From Micromonospora parva (GTDB taxonomy: Bacteria > Actinomycetota > Actinomycetes > Mycobacteriales > Micromonosporaceae): a stretch of 64,000 bases of DNA. Below, one piece after another: positions 16,480-25,134 of this stretch. The notes under the pieces were generated by a model. It worked only from the letters and a program-made list of their open reading frames with translations. It was not told where the DNA came from and did no database searches. The DNA lies in assembly GCF_000718515.1 (NCBI RefSeq), contig NZ_JNZS01000008.1, positions 186,001 through 250,000 on the forward strand. Reading direction: 5' to 3'. Position 1 is the stretch's first letter; each line of letters opens with the position of its first letter. A program made the translations under genes and the position numbers.

Positions 16480-17238
16480 TCAAGCCCGGCTGATCGCGTT
16501 CGCGTGGATCGCCTCGTGCAGATACGCCGCCAGCCCCTCGGCGATGTTCTCGTAGTGCGCGGTGAACCGCTCGTCGGCCAGGTACATGTCGGCCAACCCG
16601 GTCTGCATCTCGTACGAGCACTCGTAGAACCAACGGCAGATGAGCTGCCGGTGCTCCTCGGCCAACTCCATCGCCTCCGCGCTGTCCGCCGGTGCGCCAG
16701 CGGCCATCAACGCGACGATCCGCCGACCCCAGTCCTCGTTCTCCGCCCTGATCCGCAGCCAGTCCTCCTTGCCGTAGCGGGAGGCCCGGCGGTTCGACTC
16801 CCGGTACGCGTCGGTGTCACCCCACCGCTGCTCCGCCTCGGCCTCGTGCTCCTCCGGGCTGAAGTCACCGAAGACCTCGAACCGCTCCTCCGGCGTGAGT
16901 TGGATGTTCATCTTGGTCGCCTCCATCGCGAACTCGATCGCCGTGACCATCTCCTGCAGCCGTTTGAGCCGTACCGTCAGCAGCTCGTGCTGTCGGCGCA
17001 GGTGTGCGGCCGGATCGGCCGCCGGGTCGTCGATGATCGCGGTGATCTCCTCAAGCGGGAAACCCAGCTCCCGGTAGTACAGGACGAGTTGCAGCCGTTG
17101 CAGGTCCGCGTCGTCGTAGCGGCGGTAACCGGCCGAGGTCCGCCCGCTGGGCGAGAGCAACCCGATCTCGTCGTAGTGGTGCAGCGTCCGCACCGTCACG
17201 CCGGCGACCTTCGCCACCTGACCCACCGTGTACGCCAT
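16480..17238 (-). CDS. MerR-family regulator with TipAS-like ligand domain
   Basis: A 252-residue regulator. Residues 1-70 are the MerR winged helix (YTVGQVAKVAGVTVRTLHHY), followed by a long dimerisation helix (about 75-110). From about 120 to the end is a TipAS-type antibiotic-recognition domain, with the characteristic CRWFYECSYEMQTGLADMY segment (two cysteines), then an FTAHYEN and GLAAYLHEAI helix. In TipAL this domain covalently binds thiopeptides such as thiostrepton through a cysteine. Here the ligand and target are unknown; no efflux gene is adjacent. The -35-like TTGACT upstream overlaps the stop of the GGDEF-EAL gene. Confidence 0.9.
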   Translation of the reverse strand: MAYTVGQVAKVAGVTVRTLHHYDEIGLLSPSGRTSAGYRRYDDADLQRLQLVLYYRELGFPLEEITAIIDDPAADPAAHLRRQHELLTVRLKRLQEMVTAIEFAMEATKMNIQLTPEERFEVFGDFSPEEHEAEAEQRWGDTDAYRESNRRASRYGKEDWLRIRAENEDWGRRIVALMAAGAPADSAEAMELAEEHRQLICRWFYECSYEMQTGLADMYLADERFTAHYENIAEGLAAYLHEAIHANAISRA

Positions 17239-17288
17239 GGTCCCCCTCCCTTCCGGGAACCAGGCTCCTGCCTGCCGTTACGTGAGAG

Positions 17289-19544
17289 TCAACTCCGATT
17301 CTGGCCCACCATGGCGGGGCCGTCCGGCCGCCCGTACAGATAGCCCTGACCGCGCGGGCAGCCGATCGCGGTGACCGCCTCATGCTGACGTTCGGTCTCC
17401 ACCCCCTCGGCGACCACCGCCAGGTCGAACGCGCCGGCCAGCCGGGTGACCATCTCCACCGTGGCGTACGCCCGGTCGTCGGTGCCCAGCCGCGCCACGA
17501 ACGACCTGTCGATCTTCAACTCGGTGGCCGGGATGCGGTGCAGGTAGCTCAGCGACGAGTAGCCGGTGCCGAAGTCGTCGATGGCGATCCTGATGCCCAG
17601 CTCCCGCAGCTGGTGCAGCCGCTCCAGCACCGCATCGGTGCCCTCGATCAGCGCCGACTCGGTCAGCTCCAGGGTCAACGCCCGGGGCGCCAGCCCGGCG
17701 GCGCTGGTGGCCGCGGTGACAGTGGCGATCAGGTCCGGCCGACGCAGGTGCGCGGCGGCGATGTTCACCGCGACGGTCGCGTCCGGCACCCGCCCCCGCC
17801 AGGTGGCGGCGGCCCGGCACGCCTCGTGGATCACCCAGCGGTCGATCGGCAGGATCAGCCCGGTCTCCTCGGCCAGCGGCAGGAACTTCGCCGGCGCCAA
17901 CATCCCCAGCCGGGGGTGCCGCCAGCGCACCAGCGCCTCGGCGCTGCGTACCGCACCGCTGCTCAGGTCGACGATGGGTTGGAACTCCAGGCGCAGTTGA
18001 TCCTCGTCGACAGCGCGGCGCAGGTCGGCGATCAGCTCGGCGCGGGAGACGGCCGACTCGCGCAGCGCCGGTGTGCACGTCCGGTACGCGGACTTCCCGG
18101 CCGCCTTGGCCGCGTACATGGCGATGTCGGCGTCGCGCAGCAGGTCGGTGTGGGAGGCGTGCTGCGGGCCGAACTCGGCGATACCGATGCTCGCCGACGG
18201 GTGCACCCCGACGTCCTCCTCGTCGTCGGACGGCCGCAGCGCGTCGAGCAGCCGCTCGGCGAGCCGTTCGGGTGACACCGGCCGGTCGCCGTCGACCAGC
18301 ACGGCGAACTCGTCACCGCCGAGCCGGGCGATGGTGCCGTCGCCGTTGACGGCAGTGCGCATCCGGGCCGCGAGCCCGGTCAGCAGGGTGTCACCGGTGG
18401 CATGCCCGAACCGGTCGTTGACCTGCTTGAACCCGTCCAGGTCGAGCAGCAGCACGGCCACCGGCCGCCCGTCGCGCAGGGCCAGCCGCAGTCGCCGGTT
18501 GAACAACAGCCGGTTGGGCAGCCCGGTGAGCTGGTCGCCGTACGCGAGCCGACGCAACCGGACCACCAGCCGGAGGTTCTCGTTGGCGGCCAACCCCTGC
18601 CGGACGGCGAGAGTCGCCAGCAACACCATCATGGTCACGAACACCAGCTGCGGGGTCTGCCCGGTGGGCCGACGAGCCAGCACCACCGCGACGATCGCCC
18701 CACCCACCGGCAGGTACGGCAGCGCCACCCGCCACCAGGGTGGCAGTGGCGACTCGGCGGTGTCGTCGGTGCCGTCGCAGTCCGGTGGTGGCGGATTCCG
18801 GGTGGCCAGGCCGATCAACAGGTAACTCAACGGCCAGCACAGGTCGATCGGGTGACCGGCGGCGTAGTCGGCGCGGGCGACCAGCGACACGTAGACGACG
18901 TCGGCGACGACCCGCAGGCTGAGGCTCGCCGCGAGGATGCTCATCGGCCGCCACATCGGCCGGGCCGGCCCGGAGACTGCGACCAGGATGGTGAGCTGCA
19001 TCAGGTCGAACATCGGGAAGAGCAGCCCGAGCGTGCGCGCCGGGTCGGCCAGCTCGGCCGCGGCGACCCCGCGGAAGACCAGCACCCAACCGATCGGCAC
19101 CAGGGCCAGGGCGACGATCACCCCGTCCAGCAGCGTACGGGCCCGACCGACCGCGGTCCGTGGTGCGGACGGCGAGCTGAGCAACGCGGCCGTGCCGGTG
19201 AGGATGCCGGCGGTGAAGACCACCCCGACCACCGGCGTGTGCGGCAGGTCGCCGCCGACGAGCCGCTGCACCGTCCAGATCGCCCGGCCGATCGCGGCGA
19301 GCGCCATGGTGACGGCGAGCAGGGTCCAGAAGCGACGCAGCGGCGTCGGATGCCGACGGGCCACCCCGACGCACGCGAGTGTCGCCCAGCCGGCGACCAG
19401 CATCGCGCCCACATCACTGACCAGTGCGGCGCCGGGCATCGCGGCGACCAGCCAGCCCGCCTCCAGCAGGATGACCGCAGCCGCGACGAACGCACCGGCG
19501 GGATTGAGCGCCCCCGCAGCCTGCGTTCCGTCCTGTCGGGACAC
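17289..19544 (-). CDS. Membrane-bound GGDEF-EAL cyclic-di-GMP enzyme
   Basis: A 751-residue protein. Residues about 15-320 contain some eight hydrophobic membrane segments with no PAS domain. The GGDEF domain (about 330-490) has an intact GGDEF at 409-413 and no clear RxxD inhibitory site before it. The EAL domain (about 505-750) keeps E-A-L at 536-538 and an AEGVET loop, so both cyclase and phosphodiesterase activity are possible. It would tune cyclic-di-GMP at the membrane. GTG 19544 was chosen because GGAG lies a few bases upstream; GTG 19595 is possible. Confidence 0.88.
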   Translation of the reverse strand: MSRQDGTQAAGALNPAGAFVAAAVILLEAGWLVAAMPGAALVSDVGAMLVAGWATLACVGVARRHPTPLRRFWTLLAVTMALAAIGRAIWTVQRLVGGDLPHTPVVGVVFTAGILTGTAALLSSPSAPRTAVGRARTLLDGVIVALALVPIGWVLVFRGVAAAELADPARTLGLLFPMFDLMQLTILVAVSGPARPMWRPMSILAASLSLRVVADVVYVSLVARADYAAGHPIDLCWPLSYLLIGLATRNPPPPDCDGTDDTAESPLPPWWRVALPYLPVGGAIVAVVLARRPTGQTPQLVFVTMMVLLATLAVRQGLAANENLRLVVRLRRLAYGDQLTGLPNRLLFNRRLRLALRDGRPVAVLLLDLDGFKQVNDRFGHATGDTLLTGLAARMRTAVNGDGTIARLGGDEFAVLVDGDRPVSPERLAERLLDALRPSDDEEDVGVHPSASIGIAEFGPQHASHTDLLRDADIAMYAAKAAGKSAYRTCTPALRESAVSRAELIADLRRAVDEDQLRLEFQPIVDLSSGAVRSAEALVRWRHPRLGMLAPAKFLPLAEETGLILPIDRWVIHEACRAAATWRGRVPDATVAVNIAAAHLRRPDLIATVTAATSAAGLAPRALTLELTESALIEGTDAVLERLHQLRELGIRIAIDDFGTGYSSLSYLHRIPATELKIDRSFVARLGTDDRAYATVEMVTRLAGAFDLAVVAEGVETERQHEAVTAIGCPRGQGYLYGRPDGPAMVGQNRS

Positions 19545-19678
19545 GGTCGCTCCGGCCCTTTCGTCGTGCGTGCACCCTCGGCAGGACCGGTCCACGGCAA
19601 ACCCCGAAAGCCTAACCAGCGCTCAGAAACCCCGCCAGAGCCGAACGTGCACGCCGTCGCGGACGCCCGGACCTGCGG

Positions 19679-19855
19679 TCAGCGGCCGCCGGAGCGGTTC
19701 CAGGGTGAGCGGGGCAGCGTCGTGCCGGCCGACGGACGGCGTGCGCGGCGGCGTCTGCGCCGACCGGGGGTGCAGGGCGGGCGGGCAACGGTGTGCACCG
19801 CCACGTCGACCGGGGGCGTTGGTCGGCCGATCAGCCAGCAGAGGAAGCGTTCCAT
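19679..19855 (-). CDS. Possible small Arg-rich protein
   Basis: A 58-residue frame that starts 8 bases after the zinc-ribbon gene and begins MERFLCWLIGRPTPPVDVAV, then becomes strongly Arg- and Pro-rich. It has no clear ribosome site and could be read-through of the upstream message or chance. The hydrophobic start followed by a GRP-P turn looks protein-like. The rest of the 318-base gap between the flanking genes holds nothing else recognisable. Confidence 0.25.
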   Translation of the reverse strand: MERFLCWLIGRPTPPVDVAVHTVARPPCTPGRRRRRRARRPSAGTTLPRSPWNRSGGR

Positions 19856-19862
19856 CGTCGGG

Positions 19863-20096
19863 TCAGCCGACCGGGAGGCGTTCGGCGTCGGACCTGGAAA
19901 TCTCGTACTCCGCCCCGCAGAACGTGCACTGCTGCGCGTACCGGGTACGGATCGGAATGAGGGGGATGAAGAAGAGGGTGAATTTCGTCGAGCGGCGGGT
20001 GATCACCTGTGCGGCCTGGTTGCCGCAGTGGCGGCAGACCTGCTGCACGACACCGGACCGGTCGACCTTGGTACGCAGACCAAAGATGAAGAACAT
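19863..20096 (-). CDS. Zinc-ribbon domain protein with a hydrophobic strand
   Basis: A 77-residue protein with two CxxC knuckles (CRHCGN and CTFCGA) that should bind one zinc. Between them is a hydrophobic FTLFFIPLIPI segment followed by R-T-R-Y, typical of small actinobacterial zinc-ribbon proteins of unknown role. The N-terminus reads FFIFGLRTKVDRSG. ATG 20096 was chosen because the longer frame upstream has no protein-like sequence and overlaps an inverted repeat. Confidence 0.75.
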   Translation of the reverse strand: MFFIFGLRTKVDRSGVVQQVCRHCGNQAAQVITRRSTKFTLFFIPLIPIRTRYAQQCTFCGAEYEISRSDAERLPVG

Positions 20097-20178
20097 CGCC
20101 CGCCAGTACCCACTCGACAGCGAAAAGTCACCACATCCCGCCACCTGATCAGAACAACCACCGCCCCGGTACGCACAA

Positions 20179-20254
20179 GATCGTGCTCGATCCAGGATGT
20201 GGGGGCCTCCGGGGGGGGTGAACGAGGCCACTACATCCCTGATCGAGCACGATC
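20179..20254. repeat. 22-bp inverted repeat with G-rich loop
   Basis: GATCGTGCTCGATC plus eight more bases at 20179-20200 is repeated inverted at 20233-20254 with 20 of 22 bases paired. The 32-base loop holds a run of eight G. It lies between the SRPBCC and zinc-ribbon genes, both on the minus strand, and could act as a terminator. Confidence 0.6.
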
Positions 20255-20273
20255 AAGGCGAGACGATCACACG

Positions 20274-21143
20274 TCAGCTGGTCGGGGCGGGCTCCAGGCC
20301 GGGGATCTCCTCGGAGATCCAGATCGGCTGCCAGTTCGGCACCTCGTGGAAGCGGCGCAGCTCGTACAGCCCGGCAACCGACCCGCTCCACGCCCCGTAC
20401 GGCGGGTTGGCCTCGTCGAAGCCGCTCTGCACGAAGGTCAGCGTGGTCTTGCCACCGGATTCGGCCAGCTCCCAGTTCGTCACGCCGGTCGGTCCCCAGT
20501 CCACGGACATCCGCCGGCCGGGCTCCAGGTCGACGACCTTGGCCGCGTAGCCGGTCTCGAAGCCGCCCATGGCGTACCGGCCGCCGACCCAGGGCTCGAT
20601 GCCGATCGGGTAGCCGAACCAGGCGCTGGCCTGCTCGGAGTCGGTCAGCGACTCCCACACCTTGTCGGCGGGGGCGGCGATGACCAGCTCACCCCGCAGG
20701 TCGGCGGAGGTGAAGTCGGTGCGGGGCAGCAGTGGCTTGCCCTCCAGTTGGGCGGCCAGGTTGGCGATGGCAAGCGCCCAGAACGTCTGGAGCACGCCCC
20801 GGATGCTGGAGCCGCTCATCGCCTCGGCGAAGTCGAAGTGGCTCTGGATCAGCGTCAGCACGGTGCTGTCGGTGCCCTCGGCGGCCAGCTGGAACTCGGT
20901 GGTGGTCTCCACCCCGTCGAGCAGCCAGCCGAAGCGCAACGTGTCGTCGTCGACGTGCAGCAACCGCTGGTGCGGGGCGTCGCCCTCGGGCGTGAAGCGG
21001 CCCCAGAACTCGTACCGCTGGGGCAGCTCGACCTCGGCGTGCTCGGCCAGCCAGAGACGCAGCTCGGCCGGGTCGGTGAGGGCCTGGCGGACCCGGCCGA
21101 CGGGCGCGGAGAGCCGAGCCTGAACCTTCATCGGTTCACTCAT
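20274..21143 (-). CDS. Tandem SRPBCC (AHSA1-like) protein
   Basis: A 289-residue protein of two START/SRPBCC-fold halves. The first starts VQARLSAPVGRVRQALTDPAELRLWL and the second LRGELVIAAPADKVWESLTD, each followed by the usual strands (EPGRRMSVDWGP, LTFVQSGF). Such proteins bind hydrophobic ligands in a cavity. Genes of this kind are often co-transcribed with an ArsR-type repressor, and here its start overlaps the end of the ArsR gene by 8 bases. Its ligand is unknown. Confidence 0.88.
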   Translation of the reverse strand: MSEPMKVQARLSAPVGRVRQALTDPAELRLWLAEHAEVELPQRYEFWGRFTPEGDAPHQRLLHVDDDTLRFGWLLDGVETTTEFQLAAEGTDSTVLTLIQSHFDFAEAMSGSSIRGVLQTFWALAIANLAAQLEGKPLLPRTDFTSADLRGELVIAAPADKVWESLTDSEQASAWFGYPIGIEPWVGGRYAMGGFETGYAAKVVDLEPGRRMSVDWGPTGVTNWELAESGGKTTLTFVQSGFDEANPPYGAWSGSVAGLYELRRFHEVPNWQPIWISEEIPGLEPAPTS

Positions 21144-21693
21144 TGTCGTTTCCTTTCGGGTAGCAGGCGACGGCCAGCTTGAAGGCGTCGCCTTCGCTGC
21201 CGCCGTAGCGGGTGAACAGGTCCTGAAGTGCGGTTTGCAGGTCGTGCAGGAACTGCTGGCGCTGCTCGGGGGGCACCCGGATCTCGCCGGAGACCCCGAT
21301 CGAGGGCAGCTCGGGCGCCGCCCGGTCCAGGCCGGCGATGTCGGCCTGGACCTCCTCCATCAGGTCGAGCAGGTAGCCGAGGCTCAGCTCGTCGCGGGCC
21401 CGGCGCAGGCCGATCCGGCCGACGAGCCGTGGGGAGAGCCAGTAGGACCGGGCGGCGGCCTGGTAGATGCCTTCGGTGATGCCACGGACCTTGCGTTCGT
21501 TGACCAGCTCGACGAGGCCGGCCGCGACGAGCTGCTTGACGTGGTAGTAGACGCGCTGTGGCGTCTGGTCGAGTCGGGCCGCGACCTCCGTGCAGGTGCG
21601 CGGCTCGGCCAGTTGCCGCAGCACCTCGACGCGATGCGGCTTGAGCAGGACTTCGGCCTGCTCGATCTGCTCCAGGTACAGGACGTCTCTCAT
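21136..21693 (-). CDS. ArsR-type winged-helix regulator
   Basis: A 185-residue regulator with an N-terminal winged helix: VEVLRQLAEPRTCTEVAARL, then PQRVYYHVKQLVAAGLVELV, matching ArsR/HTH_20 repressors. No metal-binding cysteine pair is seen, so it probably senses something other than metal. The C-terminal 110 residues are helical. ATG 21693 was chosen because the domain starts just after it and a perfect palindrome lies 12 bases upstream. It should repress itself and the overlapping SRPBCC gene. Confidence 0.88.
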   Translation of the reverse strand: MRDVLYLEQIEQAEVLLKPHRVEVLRQLAEPRTCTEVAARLDQTPQRVYYHVKQLVAAGLVELVNERKVRGITEGIYQAAARSYWLSPRLVGRIGLRRARDELSLGYLLDLMEEVQADIAGLDRAAPELPSIGVSGEIRVPPEQRQQFLHDLQTALQDLFTRYGGSEGDAFKLAVACYPKGNDNE

Positions 21694-21704
21694 GGCAAAA
21701 TCAG

Positions 21705-21718
21705 TTTGTACGTACAAA
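21705..21718 (-). promoter_or_regulatory. Palindromic operator of the ArsR/SRPBCC operon
   Basis: TTTGTACGTACAAA is a perfect 14-bp palindrome centred 18 bases before ATG 21693, in an unusually AT-rich spot. Autoregulation by the ArsR product is the simplest reading. Confidence 0.65.
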
Positions 21719-21794
21719 ACTTCTTTGTCAATCGCTTCGCGAGAAGCCGCGCCGACTTTTTCCGGCGCGGCTTCAGGCGACACTCAGCAGATGG

Positions 21795-23138
21795 TCAGGG
21801 CAACCAGTCCGGTCGCAACGGATAGCCACTCACACCGTTCGGGCCGTTGTGGGTGGCCAGCACCTGGTGCAGCTGGATGCCGTTGCGCTCGAACGCCATC
21901 CGCGACCCGGCCATGTACAACCCCCACACCCGGGCGGTGCCCGCGCCCACCTCCGAGACGCAGAAGTCCCAGTGCTCGACCAGGTTGCGGCACCAGGCAG
22001 CCAGCGTCAGCGCGTAGTGCTGGCGCAGGTTCTCCTCGTGGTGCACCTCGAACCCGGCGTCGTGCACCTCGCTGATCAACCGACCCGGACCGGCCAGCTC
22101 ACCGTCCGGGAAGACGTACCGGTCGATGAACGCGCCCGACCGGTGCGGAGCCCGGTTGTCCGCGCGGGTGATGCAGTGGTTGAGCAGCCGCCCGCCCTGC
22201 CGCAGCCGGCTGCGTAGCGCCCCGAAGTAGGCCGGATAGTTGCGCACCCCGATGTGCTCGGTCAGCCCGATCGAGGAGATGGCGTCGAACTGCTCGGCCG
22301 GTGCGTCCCGGTAGTCCAGGTGCCGCACCTCCGCCAACTCGGTCAACCCCTCCCGCTCGATCGCCGCCTGCGCCCACTGCGCCTGCGCCTTCGACAGGGT
22401 CACCCCGAGGGCCTTGACGCCGTACTCACGCGCGGCGTGGCGCACCATGCCACCCCAGCCGCACCCGACATCCAGCAGCCGCATCCCCTTCTTCAGCGCC
22501 AGCTTGCCGGCGACCAGGTCGTACTTCGCCGCCTGGGCCTGCTCCAGCGTGTCGTCCGGAGACCGGAAAACCGCGCAGGTGTACGTCATCGACGGGCCGA
22601 GCACCTTCTCGTAGAAGGCGTTGGAGACGTCGTAGTGGTGCGAGATGGCGGTGCTGTCCCGCACCCGCGAGTGCCGCAGCCCGTTCACCACCCGCTTCCA
22701 GCGGGGCTGCGCCTCCTGCGGCGGCGCCGGCGGCGGCATCAGCCGCTCCCAGCCCAGCCCACGGACCAACGCCAGCCCCTCGGCCAGCGCCGGTGGGCGC
22801 AACCGCAGCTCGTCCTTGAGCACCCGCAACGCCTCGTACGGGTCACCCGGGTGCACCCCCTGCAACGCCAGGTCACCACTGACGTACGCCCGGGCCATGC
22901 CCAGGTCGCCGGGTGCGGTGAGCAGGTACGACAGCCCACGCTCGGAACGGATCGCCAGGGTGATGCCGGCGTCGGACGGGCCGACGGCGCTGCCGTCGTA
23001 CCCGGTGATCCGCACCGGAAGCGGCCCGGCGGTGACCGCGCGGACGACGTCAGCGACGGTCGGACCCGTGCGCCGGCCCCCCGCCGGCGGGGTGGCGGGG
23101 ACGCTCGCCGCCCCCTGATCTCGGTCGGTCAGGCTCAT
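21795..23138 (-). CDS. tmsB: Cyclopropane-fatty-acyl-phospholipid synthase family methyltransferase (TmsB-like)
   Basis: A 447-residue SAM-dependent methyltransferase. The N-terminal region (about 30-160) is the lipid-binding part; the SAM site is LLDVGCGWGGMVRHA (VGCGWG at 224-229), with HHYDVSNAFYEKVLG and ITRADNRAP typical of the CFA synthase family. Next to an FAD-binding oxidoreductase gene, such enzymes methylate the double bond of phospholipid oleate to give 10-methylene, then 10-methyl, fatty acids (tmsA/tmsB, known from mycobacteria and other actinobacteria). The ATG overlaps the tmsA stop by ATGA, so the two are coupled. The assignment rests on family plus context. Confidence 0.85.
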   Translation of the reverse strand: MSLTDRDQGAASVPATPPAGGRRTGPTVADVVRAVTAGPLPVRITGYDGSAVGPSDAGITLAIRSERGLSYLLTAPGDLGMARAYVSGDLALQGVHPGDPYEALRVLKDELRLRPPALAEGLALVRGLGWERLMPPPAPPQEAQPRWKRVVNGLRHSRVRDSTAISHHYDVSNAFYEKVLGPSMTYTCAVFRSPDDTLEQAQAAKYDLVAGKLALKKGMRLLDVGCGWGGMVRHAAREYGVKALGVTLSKAQAQWAQAAIEREGLTELAEVRHLDYRDAPAEQFDAISSIGLTEHIGVRNYPAYFGALRSRLRQGGRLLNHCITRADNRAPHRSGAFIDRYVFPDGELAGPGRLISEVHDAGFEVHHEENLRQHYALTLAAWCRNLVEHWDFCVSEVGAGTARVWGLYMAGSRMAFERNGIQLHQVLATHNGPNGVSGYPLRPDWLP

Positions 23139-24532
23139 GCTCGTGCTACCGCCTTTTCGTACAGTCCCGTCAGCCGGTGGTCCGGGTCGTAGCGGTCTTT
23201 CACCGCCCGCCACGTGTCGCCGCCGTACAGGCGATCGAAGGCGTCCCGGTCGTAGTACGCGTCGGAGTAGAGCGACTTGTGCCCGCCCGACTCCGACACC
23301 CTGCGTTCGATCGTGCGGTTGACGTCGCCGTCGGCGGCGCCCGGCGCGATCGGCACGCTCCCCCAGAACCCAATGTTGACGTAGTCCTGGCCTGGCTGGA
23401 GTGGATACAGCGGCCAGGACCGCGCCGAACCGGGACCCGCCGGCTCCCGCAGCCGCAACGGGCACAGCCACACCGGGTTCATCCCCACCGCGCCGGCGAA
23501 CCAGCGCAGGAAGTCAGCAGTACGGTCCAGCGGGATCTCCACGTCCTGCACGACCCGCTCCCGGGCCGGTTGCCCGCGCAGCCGGTCGATCCGGGCCGCC
23601 ACCTGGTGACGGTGCTCCAACCGGACCAGTCGGTGGTAGAAGTCGCTGCGCCGGTAACGCGCCGGCCAGAGCCTGCGCACGACCGGGTGCTGCGCGCCGA
23701 ACGCCGCGGAACACCAGAACCAGTCGGTGTCCCAGCGCCACAGATAGTCGTACGCGGTGAGCACGTCGCGGGTGCGCTGGCGCAGCGACCGGTAGTAGAT
23801 CGCCTGACCGGTGTAGTCGCTGGGCGGGTCGGCCGCATCGGTGAAGGTGCCCAGGATCAGGTACGCCTCACCGGGGCTGAACATCACGCCGTCCATCACG
23901 TCGACCGGCTCGCCGGCCCAGGAGCGGGTGGCGGTCACCTCGGCGATCGCGTCGGTGAGCGCCTCCAGCTGGGTGAACCGGATGTTGCGCAACGCCACGT
24001 ACCGGCCGACCGGTTGCAGCTCGATGCGCAGCCGGGTGGCGTACCCGAGGCTGCCCAGCGAGTTGGGGAACGCGGTGAACAGGTCGGCGTACTCCCCGTC
24101 CGGCCGGGCGGTGACGATCTCGCCGGAGCCGGTGAGGATGTCCATCTCGCGTACCGACTCGTGCGGCAGGCCGTTGCGGAACGAGGTCGACTCGATCCCG
24201 AGGCCGGTCACCGCGCCGCCCAGCGTGATGGTGCGCAACTGTGGCACCACCAACGGCATCAGCCCGTGCGGGAGGGTCGCGTCGACCAGGTCCTCGTAGG
24301 TGCACATGCCCTGCACATCGGCAGTGCGGGCGGCCCTGTCGACCGACAGCACACCGTTCAGGCCACTCACGTCGAGCCCCGGAGTCCGGGGAGCGGACCG
24401 GGGGCGGAACAGGTTGGAAGTGCGTTTGGCCAGCCGGACAGGCTCGCCCGTGGGCACCGCGGCGTACGACCGCCGCAGCGTGTCCACCGCTTGATCATGG
24501 TCAATCGGATGATCCACACGCTCAGCGCGCAT
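23135..24532 (-). CDS. tmsA: FAD-binding oxidoreductase (TmsA-like)
   Basis: A 465-residue flavoprotein of the FAD_binding_4 (DHCR24/D-lactate dehydrogenase-like) type. The PP-loop domain includes VLSVDRAARTADVQGMCTYEDLVDA and TITLGGAVTGLGIESTSFRN, and the C-terminus has a C-P-L-R-L motif. As TmsA it would reduce the 10-methylene intermediate made by the coupled methyltransferase. The start ATG 24532 has AAGGTG 5 bases upstream. It diverges from the YbaK-like gene, leaving about 90 bases for promoters. Confidence 0.85.
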   Translation of the reverse strand: MRAERVDHPIDHDQAVDTLRRSYAAVPTGEPVRLAKRTSNLFRPRSAPRTPGLDVSGLNGVLSVDRAARTADVQGMCTYEDLVDATLPHGLMPLVVPQLRTITLGGAVTGLGIESTSFRNGLPHESVREMDILTGSGEIVTARPDGEYADLFTAFPNSLGSLGYATRLRIELQPVGRYVALRNIRFTQLEALTDAIAEVTATRSWAGEPVDVMDGVMFSPGEAYLILGTFTDAADPPSDYTGQAIYYRSLRQRTRDVLTAYDYLWRWDTDWFWCSAAFGAQHPVVRRLWPARYRRSDFYHRLVRLEHRHQVAARIDRLRGQPARERVVQDVEIPLDRTADFLRWFAGAVGMNPVWLCPLRLREPAGPGSARSWPLYPLQPGQDYVNIGFWGSVPIAPGAADGDVNRTIERRVSESGGHKSLYSDAYYDRDAFDRLYGGDTWRAVKDRYDPDHRLTGLYEKAVARA

Positions 24533-24612
24533 GTGATCACCTTACGCTCGCCGTTCGGAAACCGTGGGATGTCGGCAGGGGCAGTTTCCCGTCCGGTAGC
24601 AGGCGCGACGGC

Positions 24613-24618
24613 TACCGT
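24613..24618 (+). promoter_or_regulatory. -10 box of leaderless promoter for the YbaK-like gene
   Basis: TACCGT lies 7 bases before ATG 24626. Confidence 0.5.
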
Positions 24619-24625
24619 GGCGGGC

Positions 24626-25096
24626 ATGCCATCGCCAGCGATCGCCGCCCTGGACGCCGCCCAACTGCCGTATCGGCTGGTCAGGCATGGTGCGGTCGGC
24701 AGTCTCGCGGAGGCCGCCGCCGTCCGGGGCGTGGCCGTCCCGGACGTGGTCAAAACGATCGTGGTGCGTCGTGGTGAAGCTGATCACCTGTTCGTGCTCA
24801 CCCCCGGCGACCGGGTCATCTCCTGGCCCAAGCTGCGCGCCCTGCTCGGGGTGCACCGGCTCTCCATGCCGGACGCGGCCGGTGCCCTGGCCGCCACCGG
24901 CTACGAACGCGGCACCATCACCCCGTTCGGCGCGAGCACGGCCTGGCCGGTGGTCGCCGACGAGCGACTGCGCGGCCGGGAGATCACCCTGGGCGCCGGC
25001 GAGCGTGGCCTGGCCGTCGCGATCGCCGCCGACGTCGCGATCGCCGCCCTCGACGCCACAGTGGCAGACGTCACCGACCCCCAGCCCACCCGCTGA
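24626..25096 (+). CDS. YbaK/EbsC-type aminoacyl-tRNA deacylase
   Basis: A 156-residue YbaK/ProX-fold protein. It opens SPAIAALDAAQLPYRLVRHG and has VPDVVKTIVVRR, whose Lys is the conserved lysine of the editing site, then HLFVLTPGDRVISWPKLRALLG and ERGTITPFG. These enzymes hydrolyse mischarged tRNA such as Cys-tRNA-Pro in trans. ATG 24626 begins right after a TACCGT box, giving a leaderless message. It stands apart from the divergent tmsA gene. Confidence 0.88.
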   Translation: MPSPAIAALDAAQLPYRLVRHGAVGSLAEAAAVRGVAVPDVVKTIVVRRGEADHLFVLTPGDRVISWPKLRALLGVHRLSMPDAAGALAATGYERGTITPFGASTAWPVVADERLRGREITLGAGERGLAVAIAADVAIAALDATVADVTDPQPTR

Positions 25097-25122
25097 GCAC
25101 AGCCCCGGTGGGCGGCGCGGAA

Positions 25123-25128
25123 TAGTGT
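25123..25128 (+). promoter_or_regulatory. -10 box of leaderless promoter for the DUF427 gene
   Basis: TAGTGT lies 6 bases before ATG 25135. Confidence 0.5.
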
Positions 25129-25134
25129 TGAGGC

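Noticed and set aside
18402..21182. A 926-codon plus-strand frame across the GGDEF-EAL, zinc-ribbon and SRPBCC genes
   Set aside because: It covers three well-defined genes and an intergenic repeat on the other strand, so it is a shadow caused by high GC.
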